A stretch of 31,587 nt of DNA from Halanaerobiaceae bacterium (GTDB lineage Bacteria; Bacillota; Halanaerobiia; Halanaerobiales; Halarsenatibacteraceae), in NCBI GenBank assembly GCA_003554685.1, contig PWHA01000324.1:1-31587 (forward strand), written 5' to 3'. Within the stretch, counting starts at the first letter, position 1. Every line of letters begins with the position of its first letter. Shown here one piece after another: positions 1-6,821 of this stretch. Made by a program: the position numbers and the translations under genes. The notes beneath the pieces were generated by a model. That model saw only the letters and a program-made list of their open reading frames with translations, ran no database searches and was not told the origin of the DNA.

Positions 1-92
1 AACTGAGCACCCATGGCCTGGTAAATGTAAGCAGCATATAATTCATTGTTGACCTGTTGATTTAATTTTTCCTGAATTTCTTCATTTAACAT
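1..92 (-). CDS. Ferritin (bacterial non-heme type), N-terminal fragment
   Basis: Only the first 30 codons are inside the window; the gene runs off the left edge. The translation begins MLNEEIQEKLNQQVNNELYA and continues AYIYQAMGAQ. This is the helix A pattern of bacterial ferritins. Glu17 and Tyr24 fall at the positions of the ferroxidase-centre Glu and the neighbouring Tyr in E. coli FtnA. The family stores iron as a ferric mineral in a 24-subunit cytoplasmic shell and limits Fenton chemistry. A strong AGGAGG site (105-110, minus) lies upstream of the ATG, and a good promoter lies further out (155-183). The gene is divergent from the photolyase. Identification rests on 30 residues, so ferritin is likely but the subtype cannot be confirmed. 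Confidence 0.8.
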   Translation of the reverse strand, partial: MLNEEIQEKLNQQVNNELYAAYIYQAMGAQ

Positions 93-154
93 AATTAATT
101 TAACCTCCTTTTAATAGTGAGAATAAAGGAAATTTAACTTTAATGTACAAATTT

Positions 155-183
155 ATTATATAATGTAATTGTCTTAACAGCAA
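155..183 (-). promoter_or_regulatory. Sigma-A type promoter of the ferritin gene
   Basis: On the minus strand, TTGCTG (-35, at 178-183) and a perfect TATAAT (-10, at 155-160) are separated by exactly 17 bases. They lie about 65 bases upstream of the ferritin ATG. The -10 overlaps the AT palindrome ATTATATAAT, which loosely resembles PerR or Fur boxes. Control by such a repressor would suit a ferritin but is only inference. Confidence 0.6.
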
Positions 184-286
184 GTAAAAAACTAACTTCT
201 TTTGATAAGTTTTTATCTCTTAGAGCTAACTATATTCCGGAAGTGAGAAAATTTAAAAATAATTCAGAGAAGAGGTGAATCAGCGG

Positions 287-1720
287 ATGGCAACCATTAA
301 AAATATTTCAACTGAAAATTTGCTGGGGGAGCTTGATATTTCCGGCGAGCACTACAGCTGTCTTAATTCCAATCCCGTTAACAGCGATAAAGATTATATG
401 CTCTACTGGCTGCAGGGCTCCCAGAGGGTGAGTGATAATAAAGCTCTATCTCTGGCAGGGAAACTGGCCAACAGGCTGGACAAACCTCTGGTTGTGGCCT
501 TTCTTTTTATGCCCGATTATCCCGGGTCAAATTTCAGGCATTTTAATTTCATGTATGAGGGAATCAGGGAAACTCTCGAAGAATTACAGGCCGCTGGAGC
601 TGCCGTACAGGTGGAGGTCGGGAAGAGAAATGAATTTTTTAAAAGGATTTCTGAAAAAGCTAGCCTGATACTCACAGATCAGGGTTTTTTACAGGAGCCG
701 AGAAACTGGAGAAAAGAACTGGGGGAAATTGCCAGAACAGCAGTCATAGAGATTGCCAGCAATACTGTAGTTCCAGTGGAAACAGCATCTCAAAAAGAGG
801 AATATGCCGCCTATACCATCCGGAAGAAAATTAATTCTTTCAGAGATAAATTTCTGAAAATATGGGAATTTCCTGAGCTGAATCACAGCGGAAAAAAATA
901 TACCAGGATACCAGATAATTTTTCCTGCAGGGATAAATTTCTGGCATCTTTAAACATACCTGCAGTGACTCCAGAATTAAGGGTATCTATTAAAGGGGGT
1001 TATGCAGCTGCTAAAAAGCAGCTGGAGAGTTTTACAAGCAAAGGTTTGAAGCAGTATGATAAGAGCAATGATCCGGATCTCAATATTCAGTCCGGTCTGA
1101 GCCCCTATCTTCATTTTGGCAACATCTCTCCCCGGGAAATTGCTCTGGAAGTGATTAACAGCAGCTCCCGGCAGGAGGTTAAAGAGGAATTTCTGGAAGA
1201 GCTAATTGTCCGCCGGGAGCTCAGTCATAATTTTATTTATTATAATCATGATTATAATAAATTTCCTGACTGTCTGCCGGAATGGGCAACAACCACCTTA
1301 AAGGAGCACAGCCAGGATGAGAGAGATTACGACTATTCCCCTGAAGAATTTGAACAAGCTGAGACCCATGATAAATACTGGAATGCTGCTCAGCTGGAGC
1401 TGATCTATACCGGCAATATGCATAACTACATGAGGATGTACTGGGGTAAAAAAATTCTGGAATGGTCAGCCGGACCGGAGGTGGCTTTTACCACAGCTTT
1501 ATATCTCAATAACAGGTATGCTCTGGATGGCAGGGATCCCAACAGTTATGCTGGAGTTGCCTGGTGCTTTGGCAAACACGACAGGGCCTGGCAGGAGAGG
1601 CCAATTTATGGTAAGGTCAGATATATGAACCGCAGGGGGCTTGAGAGGAAATTTAAGATGGAAGATTATCTGGAGAGAATAAAAAAATTAACCCCGGAGA
1701 AAAATATTGCCGGGGATTAA
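287..1720 (+). CDS. phrB: Class II CPD photolyase (deoxyribodipyrimidine photo-lyase)
   Basis: Light-driven repair of cyclobutane pyrimidine dimers by an FAD enzyme acting on DNA in the cytoplasm. Near the N-terminus is YWLQGSQRVSDNKAL, the typical class II block opening the antenna domain. The C-terminal FAD and DNA-binding domain carries WNAAQLELIYTGNMHNYMRM followed by YWGKKILEWS, and later ALDGRDPNSYAG and a GKHDRAW block; these distinguish class II from class I enzymes. The length of about 477 residues is normal. I place the start at ATG 287 because AGAGGTG (271-277) then serves as ribosome binding site with 9-base spacing. The in-frame GTG at 275 lies inside that site. Upstream is a divergent ferritin gene. 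The gene converges on asnS, and its 3' end reads into terminators that serve the other strand. Confidence 0.93.
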   Translation: MATIKNISTENLLGELDISGEHYSCLNSNPVNSDKDYMLYWLQGSQRVSDNKALSLAGKLANRLDKPLVVAFLFMPDYPGSNFRHFNFMYEGIRETLEELQAAGAAVQVEVGKRNEFFKRISEKASLILTDQGFLQEPRNWRKELGEIARTAVIEIASNTVVPVETASQKEEYAAYTIRKKINSFRDKFLKIWEFPELNHSGKKYTRIPDNFSCRDKFLASLNIPAVTPELRVSIKGGYAAAKKQLESFTSKGLKQYDKSNDPDLNIQSGLSPYLHFGNISPREIALEVINSSSRQEVKEEFLEELIVRRELSHNFIYYNHDYNKFPDCLPEWATTTLKEHSQDERDYDYSPEEFEQAETHDKYWNAAQLELIYTGNMHNYMRMYWGKKILEWSAGPEVAFTTALYLNNRYALDGRDPNSYAGVAWCFGKHDRAWQERPIYGKVRYMNRRGLERKFKMEDYLERIKKLTPEKNIAGD

Positions 1721-1728
1721 GAGAAACT

Positions 1729-1773
1729 AAAAAAGACCGGGCCCCGGAATAAAGCAGTCAGGGAGGCCCGATC
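1729..1773 (-). terminator. Rho-independent terminator of asnS
   Basis: Read on the minus strand, GATCGGGCC pairs with GGCCCGGTC (arms 1765-1773 and 1735-1743, nine pairs including one G-U) and is followed by six T (1729-1734). It lies about 75 bases beyond the asnS stop codon. The plus strand lacks a T run after the stem, so it is oriented for asnS and not for the photolyase. Confidence 0.75.
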
Positions 1774-1849
1774 CTGAAAAATCAGATTGGCAGATAGCTA
1801 TTAACTATTTAGCAAATGACTATCTTTGACAGTTAGAAAAGGTTCAGGA

Positions 1850-3241
1850 TTAAAACATGGCATTCCCGGGAGTGCGGGGGAAGGGAATAATATCCCTGAT
1901 ATTTCCCATGCCGGAAAGATACATCAGAATTCTTTCAAAACCCAGGCCAAACCCGGAATGGGGAACGGTACCGTATCTCCTGATATCTAGAAACCAGTCG
2001 TACTTTTCCAGATCCATGTTTTCTTCCTGCATTCTTCTTTCCAGGACTTCCAGCCGCTCTTCCCGCTGGCTGCCTCCAATTATTTCTCCTACCTCCGGCA
2101 CCAGGCAGTCAACAGCCCGGACAGTTTTATCATCTTCGTTTACCCGCATATAAAAAGCTTTAATTTTCTTGGGATAATCGGTTACCATAACCGGTCTCTT
2201 AAAGTGCTGCTCGGTTAAATATCTCTCGTGTTCAGACTGCAGATCTTCTCCCCATTCCACCGGAAACTCGAAATCTTCTTCACTTTCTTTAAGAATATCA
2301 ATGGCCTCTGTATAACTGACATGGGCAAAATCTGACTCGATAATACTTTTTAAAACCTCTATCCGATCCTCATCAATCCTGTCATTGAAAAACTTCATCT
2401 CTTCTTCAGCTTCCTCCAGGGCAAACTGAAAAAGATATTTAATAAAATCTTCAATTAAAACATTCATCTCATCAAGATCACAGAAGGCCATTTCGGGCTC
2501 GATCATCCAGAACTCGGAAGCATGGCGGGAGGTATTGGAATTTTCGGCCCGGAAGGTGGGACCAAAGGTATAAACATCCCCCAGGGCACAGGCCAAAAGT
2601 TCAGCCTGAAGCTGACCGCTGACTGTCAGGCCGGTTTCTTGACCGAAAAAATCCCGGGAAAAATCAATTTTTCCGGAGTCCCGGCGGGGCGGGTCAGCGG
2701 GGTCAAAGGTGGTTACCCGAAACATCTCCCCTGCACCTTCGGCATCTCCTGTGGTAATGATCGGAGCGTGGATATAGTGAAAGTTTCTTTCCTGGAAAAA
2801 TTTATGAACAGCATAGGACATCTTGCTGCGAAATCTATTGACCACACCCAGGGTGCTGGTCCTGGGGCGGAGATGGGCTATCTCCCGCAAAAATTCAAAG
2901 GTGTGGCGTTTTTTTTGTAAAACATAATCCGTAGGGGCTTCTCCCACCACCTCTATCTCCTCGGCCTTCATTTCAATGGACTGCTCCCGGCCCTCTACCT
3001 TTTCCAGATAGCCCCTGACCTTGATACTGGCGCCATTATTAATTTTATCCAGGGGAAACTCATCGGGATTAAGAACTACAATCTGGAGATTATGTACGGT
3101 GCTGCCGTCATTCAGTTCAATAAAGGCAATATTCTTGGTAACCCGCATGGTTCTGACCCAGCCCATAACCAGAACATCCTGATAATCAGCAATATTATCA
3201 TAAACTATGTCATCTATTTTAGTCCGTTCAAAATAGTTCAT
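1850..3241 (-). CDS. asnS: Asparaginyl-tRNA synthetase
   Basis: Class IIb aminoacyl-tRNA synthetase charging tRNA-Asn with asparagine in the cytoplasm. The order is an N-terminal OB-fold anticodon domain (about residues 15-100, VMGWVRTMRVTKNIAFIEL) followed by the class II catalytic core. Motif 2 is FRAENSNTSRHASEFWMIEP and motif 3 is GFGLGFERILMYLSGMG, followed by RDIIPFPRTPG. At 463 residues it has the normal AsnS length. AspRS has different insertion blocks, and the FRAENSNTSRH motif favours AsnRS. The start is ATG 3241 with AGGAGGG just upstream. A consensus-like promoter (3290-3318) and a terminator (1729-1773) suggest it is transcribed alone. Confidence 0.95.
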   Translation of the reverse strand: MNYFERTKIDDIVYDNIADYQDVLVMGWVRTMRVTKNIAFIELNDGSTVHNLQIVVLNPDEFPLDKINNGASIKVRGYLEKVEGREQSIEMKAEEIEVVGEAPTDYVLQKKRHTFEFLREIAHLRPRTSTLGVVNRFRSKMSYAVHKFFQERNFHYIHAPIITTGDAEGAGEMFRVTTFDPADPPRRDSGKIDFSRDFFGQETGLTVSGQLQAELLACALGDVYTFGPTFRAENSNTSRHASEFWMIEPEMAFCDLDEMNVLIEDFIKYLFQFALEEAEEEMKFFNDRIDEDRIEVLKSIIESDFAHVSYTEAIDILKESEEDFEFPVEWGEDLQSEHERYLTEQHFKRPVMVTDYPKKIKAFYMRVNEDDKTVRAVDCLVPEVGEIIGGSQREERLEVLERRMQEENMDLEKYDWFLDIRRYGTVPHSGFGLGFERILMYLSGMGNIRDIIPFPRTPGNAMF

Positions 3242-3289
3242 CTGCTTTTCCCTCCTGCTGTAATTTTTGCCGTCTCTTTATTCCTTCTT

Positions 3290-3318
3290 ATTTTATCTAT
3301 TCCCTCTCATTTTATCAA
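3290..3318 (-). promoter_or_regulatory. Sigma-A type promoter of asnS
   Basis: On the minus strand, TTGATA (3313-3318) and TAAAAT (3290-3295) are separated by 17 bases. The element lies between the terminator of the glpA operon and the asnS ribosome binding site, so asnS appears to have its own transcript. No T-box motif is visible in the short leader. Confidence 0.6.
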
Positions 3319-3327
3319 ATAATAAAG

Positions 3328-3357
3328 AAAAAATCGAGTGAAAAATTCACTCGATTT
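3328..3357 (-). terminator. Rho-independent terminator at the end of the glpA operon
   Basis: A perfect 12-base inverted repeat (AAATCGAGTGAA, arms 3346-3357 and 3331-3342) with a 3-base loop runs directly into a T-rich stretch on the minus strand (3328-3333 read as T, then CTTTATT). It lies 100 bases downstream of the DUF1667 stop and just before the asnS promoter. Confidence 0.85.
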
Positions 3358-3456
3358 AAGACAGTTATATTAAAACCATCAATTTAAGCAGTTAGAAAAT
3401 TATAGATGATGTTTTCCAATAAAACTGCATTTGAAATCAGAAATCAGGTTCCTGTC

Positions 3457-3876
3457 CTAACTGGTTTCCTTTTTCTTTCCGGTGTTATCCTGATCCTGAG
3501 AAAGAGCAATTGACCTGGTGGCAACCACTTCAATTCCGGTGCCGGCGATATCTTCGACCACAACCTCACCTCTTTTGACCGGAGCCTGAACCTTGACCCC
3601 GGCAAGCTCCCGCATGGCCTCGCCGATGCGGGATTTGGGGATAGGACGGGCGGTTTTCACCGGAACCAGCTCGAGCTCGCCTCCTTTAACCCGGACGGTG
3701 GTGGGCAGAATCCGGGTGGGGTTCTTAAATTCTTCTTTAGCATAATCTATTCCCAGGTCACACTGATAACCGGTAATATTTGTTATCTCACCATTTTGAG
3801 ACTGAACCCTAACCCGGCAGCCCCGGGGGCAGTTGACACAGACAATGGTATTTTCGTTAATATCATTGTTTTCCAT
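3457..3876 (-). CDS. DUF1667 small Fe-S protein, partner of the glycerol-3-phosphate oxidoreductase
   Basis: The 139-residue product starts MENNDINENTIVCVNCPRGC and has CVNCPRGC plus a fourth Cys in GYQCDLG. This CxxCxxxC...C pattern resembles the 4Fe-4S site at the start of molybdopterin oxidoreductases. The rest (NPTRILPTTVRVKGG, PVKTARPIPKS) is typical of DUF1667. A role as an iron-sulphur electron-transfer subunit is inferred from the cysteines and from its place as last gene after glpA and the FAD oxidoreductase. I chose ATG 3876, which overlaps the end of the upstream gene by 14 bases with GAGG in front. A TTG at 3900 is an alternative start. A strong terminator follows. Confidence 0.85.
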   Translation of the reverse strand: MENNDINENTIVCVNCPRGCRVRVQSQNGEITNITGYQCDLGIDYAKEEFKNPTRILPTTVRVKGGELELVPVKTARPIPKSRIGEAMRELAGVKVQAPVKRGEVVVEDIAGTGIEVVATRSIALSQDQDNTGKKKETS

Positions 3877-5152
3877 TTTCCTCAACCCCTTCTGCCTCAA
3901 TTGAAAAGTTCAGCCTGTCGGTCCCTTCGGAAATTAAAGTTTCGGGCAGCTTCACCGTTTCCATCTCTCCCGGAGTCACTATTTCTCTGCCGAAGCTGGC
4001 AATCCGGCTGCCGGCCTCATCCCTGATAACAATCTTGATGTTCTCCCGGGGTTCATCAACCCGGAGGAAGTGTCTGATAAGCTTGCGGCTCTCATCCTGA
4101 TAGCTGATTTTATGGGGAATGACGAAATTAATGCCACTGCCGGGTTCAATGATAATTTCCTTTTCCCGCTTTTTAAGGCTATCCCTGATAAAATTGGCAG
4201 CGCCCCGGGCGGCAACCTCGGCCTCCTCACTGACATAATCAACCAGATCATGGACCTGAAGCACATTACCGCAGGCATAGACTCCGGGAATTTCGGTCTC
4301 CCTGAGCTCATTGACAAGCGGGCCTCCTGAACCGGGGGCCAGCTTGAGGCCCATATCCCGGCTTAGTTCATTTTCCGGAATCAGACCAACCGAAAGCAGC
4401 AGGGTGTCGCATTCGATCCTTTCTCTGGTTTCGGGAAGGCGGTTGAAATTATCATCGACCTGGATCAGATCCACCGCCTCCAGCCTCTGTTTTCCATATA
4501 TATAATCAACAGTGTGTTGAAGTTTGAGGGGTATCCCAAAATCATCGAGACACTGAACTTTGTTTCTCACAAGCCCGGAGGAATAGGGCATTATCTCCAG
4601 CACGCCCTTGACCTTTGCTCCCTCCAGGGCCATTCTCCGGGCCATTATCAGACCTATGTCGCCGGAACCCAGTATGACCACCTCTTTGCCCGGGAGATAG
4701 CCTTCAATATTGATAAAGCGCTGGGCGGTGCCGGCAGTTAAAATCCCGGCCGGCCGGGTACCGGGTATTTTAATGGCTTCCCTGGTCCTCTCCCGGCAGC
4801 CCATGGCTAAAATTATGGCCTGGGCTTTAAGAAAAATCATGCCTTCCTCTTCATTGATGGCGATAATTTTCTTATCAGAGGAGATATTGAGCACCATGGT
4901 TTTGAGCCTGATTTTAACACTGCTTTCCCGAACATCGTCGATAAATCTCTCGGCATATTCCGGGCCGGTTAATTCTTCTCCAAAATAATCCAGCCCAAAG
5001 CCATTGTGGATGCACTGCTGCAGGATTCCTCCCAGGTACTCATCTCGCTCCAGCAGGACAATATCTTCTATGCCTGCTTTCTCAGCTTCCAGAGCAGCGG
5101 CCAGGCCGGCCGGTCCGGCTCCAATGATTACCAGTTGATGTTCTCTCATCAT
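3863..5152 (-). CDS. FAD/NAD-dependent oxidoreductase paired with GlpA
   Basis: A 429-residue pyridine nucleotide-disulfide oxidoreductase-fold protein. The FAD site is LVIIGAGPAGLAAALEAEKAG at residues about 7-27 (glycines G12, G14, G17) and the NAD(P) site is VVILGSGDIGLIMARR near residue 156. A C-terminal block ending VYACGNVLQVHDLVDYVS closes the FAD domain. There is no redox CxxC next to the FAD motif, so it is not a thioredoxin-reductase type enzyme. It resembles HcnB/opine-oxidase alpha-like flavoproteins. Its ATG overlaps the glpA stop in an ATGA, and DUF1667 overlaps its own end. Co-translation suggests a GlpA / flavoprotein / Fe-S protein complex passing electrons from glycerol-3-phosphate, possibly to NAD or a carrier. 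The partner and acceptor are inferred. Confidence 0.88.
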   Translation of the reverse strand: MMREHQLVIIGAGPAGLAAALEAEKAGIEDIVLLERDEYLGGILQQCIHNGFGLDYFGEELTGPEYAERFIDDVRESSVKIRLKTMVLNISSDKKIIAINEEEGMIFLKAQAIILAMGCRERTREAIKIPGTRPAGILTAGTAQRFINIEGYLPGKEVVILGSGDIGLIMARRMALEGAKVKGVLEIMPYSSGLVRNKVQCLDDFGIPLKLQHTVDYIYGKQRLEAVDLIQVDDNFNRLPETRERIECDTLLLSVGLIPENELSRDMGLKLAPGSGGPLVNELRETEIPGVYACGNVLQVHDLVDYVSEEAEVAARGAANFIRDSLKKREKEIIIEPGSGINFVIPHKISYQDESRKLIRHFLRVDEPRENIKIVIRDEAGSRIASFGREIVTPGEMETVKLPETLISEGTDRLNFSIEAEGVEENGKQ

Positions 5153-6660
5153 TTATTATCACCCAACCCATAAACAAGATCGCGATCCGGTTTAACATCC
5201 TTAACCCGGGCCCAGAGTATTTCAGATCCCGGGCCGCTTTTGGTCACTTCCAGAGGAGAAATCCCCAGCTTTTCGGCAATTATCTCGGCTATCCGGGGAC
5301 CGCAAAAGCCTCCCTGACATCTACCGCCTCCCGCTCTGGTCCGTCGCTTGATACCATTTAGAGTAGCAGAGGTGAATTCCTTTTTAAGCTCGGCCACTAT
5401 CTCACCCCGGGTAACATGCTCACAGCGGCAGATAATCTCGCCGTAGTCCGGGTTTTGCAGGAAAATATCCTGCCATTTATTTAGTCTCTCCTTATAGTCC
5501 TGAAAGCTGGGCAGTTTCTTTAACTCCGGATCAAAATCTGCTTCCCGGAGGGCTAATTTTTCCGGCAGAGCGGGAGCAATATCAGCCAGAATATCCCGGA
5601 CCATGGTGGCAATTGCCGGAGCAGAGGAAAGTCCGGGGGACTGAATCCCGGCCACATCGATAAAACCGACCGGCTCCTCCAGAGCCTCAATTTTAAAGTC
5701 ATCACCGGGCAAAGAGGCTCTTAAGCCGGCAAAGGAGGCTATTACCCCATCGGCCGGCAGGTCGGGATAGAGTGATCTGCCTCCTTCCCAGATCTCCTCC
5801 AGGCCATCCCGGGTAACCGCCAGATCCTCTTTATCCTCCACGGGATTGGAGTTGGGGCCCAGCAGCAGATTGCCCTCGACGGTGGGGGTGATTAAAATGC
5901 CCTTAGACTCCTCGCTGGGCATGGGGAAGATAACATGGTTAACCAGATCACCGTATTCCTTATCAAAGAGATTATATTCTCCCTTGCGGGGAGTTATTTC
6001 ATAGTTTTCTCCCACCAGGGCGGCAATTTCATCGGCATATAAACCGGCAGCATTGATCATCACCCGGGAGTTGAGCTCGCTGCCATCCCGGGTGACGACA
6101 GCTGAAACCGCTCCGGACTTGCATTTAATATCGACAGCTTCGGACTTAAGCCGGATCTCCGCGCCGTTTTTAACAGCGTTTTCGGCCTGGGCAATGGTCA
6201 GCAGGTAGGGGGAAATAATTCCGGCGGTGGGCGCCAAGAGAGCAGCCCGGGCCTCAGGATGGATTTCCGGCTCCTTCTGCCGGAGCTCCTCCTGGTTCAG
6301 GATTTCCAGTCCGGTAATCCCCTTATCCAGTCCGACCTGTTTTTCTTTTTTAAGTCTGCTGATATCCTCTTTGGCAAAGGCCACCACCAGCGAGCCAATC
6401 CGCTGAAAGGGCACCTTGAGATCCCTGGCTATCCGGTCGAACTGGGGATTGGATTCAATATTGAGCCTGCTTTTCAGGGTTTCTTTAGCGGCGTTATAAC
6501 CGGCGTGAATGATGCCGGAATTGGCCTTGGAGGTGCCGGTAGCCACATCTGCATCCTTCTCCAGCAGACATATTTTAAGCTGATAGCGGCTTAACTCCCT
6601 GGCAATGGCTGTCCCGACCACTCCCCCGCCGATTATTATTACATCATATTCTGCTTTCAT
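5149..6660 (-). CDS. glpA: Glycerol-3-phosphate dehydrogenase, GlpA type with C-terminal [2Fe-2S] domain
   Basis: FAD enzyme oxidising glycerol-3-phosphate to dihydroxyacetone phosphate. The N-terminus has the dinucleotide motif VIIIGGGVVGTAIARELS (glycines at about 11-13 and 16), followed by a DAO-fold domain with GIIHAGYNAA. Residues about 405-460 form a BFD-like [2Fe-2S] domain with Cys411, Cys413, Cys448 and Cys453 (CRC and CQGGFC). The length of 503 is normal for GlpA-like proteins. Start ATG 6660 follows GGGAGGGG; a TTG one codon earlier is less likely. No glpB or glpC is seen; instead the next two genes encode an FAD/NAD oxidoreductase and DUF1667. The gene has its own promoter (6777-6805) and a hairpin terminator in the leader just before the ribosome binding site, suggesting antitermination control. 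Confidence 0.93.
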   Translation of the reverse strand: MKAEYDVIIIGGGVVGTAIARELSRYQLKICLLEKDADVATGTSKANSGIIHAGYNAAKETLKSRLNIESNPQFDRIARDLKVPFQRIGSLVVAFAKEDISRLKKEKQVGLDKGITGLEILNQEELRQKEPEIHPEARAALLAPTAGIISPYLLTIAQAENAVKNGAEIRLKSEAVDIKCKSGAVSAVVTRDGSELNSRVMINAAGLYADEIAALVGENYEITPRKGEYNLFDKEYGDLVNHVIFPMPSEESKGILITPTVEGNLLLGPNSNPVEDKEDLAVTRDGLEEIWEGGRSLYPDLPADGVIASFAGLRASLPGDDFKIEALEEPVGFIDVAGIQSPGLSSAPAIATMVRDILADIAPALPEKLALREADFDPELKKLPSFQDYKERLNKWQDIFLQNPDYGEIICRCEHVTRGEIVAELKKEFTSATLNGIKRRTRAGGGRCQGGFCGPRIAEIIAEKLGISPLEVTKSGPGSEILWARVKDVKPDRDLVYGLGDNK

Positions 6661-6680
6661 CAAACCCCTCCCTTAGAATA

Positions 6681-6740
6681 GAAAAAAGAGAACCACCCCT
6701 GCTCCGGACATAGTTCACCCCGAGCAGGAAATGGTTCTCT
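6681..6740 (-). promoter_or_regulatory. Hairpin terminator in the glpA leader (putative antitermination site)
   Basis: On the minus strand AGAGAACCA (6732-6740) pairs with TGGTTCTCT (6687-6695). An inner stem CCTGCTC (6722-6728) pairs with GAGCAGG (6698-6704). A T run (6682-6687) follows. The hairpin ends about ten bases before the glpA ribosome binding site, and a promoter lies upstream, so it sits inside the glpA leader. It may also end glpK transcripts. In Bacillus subtilis the glpD and glpFK leaders carry comparable terminators that GlpP overrides with glycerol-3-phosphate. The analogy is inference; glpP is not in this window. Confidence 0.75.
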
Positions 6741-6776
6741 CTATTTTCTCAACCATCAAATATTTAACTTAATTAT

Positions 6777-6805
6777 ATTATATAGCAACGGCAGGATTTA
6801 ATCAA
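6777..6805 (-). promoter_or_regulatory. Promoter of the glpA operon
   Basis: On the minus strand TTGATT (6800-6805) and a perfect TATAAT (6777-6782) are separated by 17 bases. It lies in the gap after the glpK stop, so glpA can be transcribed independently of glpK. The predicted leader is about 110 bases and contains the hairpin terminator at 6681-6740. Confidence 0.65.
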
Positions 6806-6821
6806 GTATTTTCTGTAAAAG

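Noticed and set aside
1681..1715. CCCCGG/CCGGGG inverted repeat at the photolyase 3' end, T-rich on the minus strand
   Set aside because: It lies inside the photolyase coding sequence. A better asnS terminator is just upstream of it, so I did not list it as a second terminator.
3242..3289. T-box or other riboswitch before asnS
   Set aside because: The leader after the predicted promoter is only about 45 bases and lacks the T-box sequence or an antiterminator.
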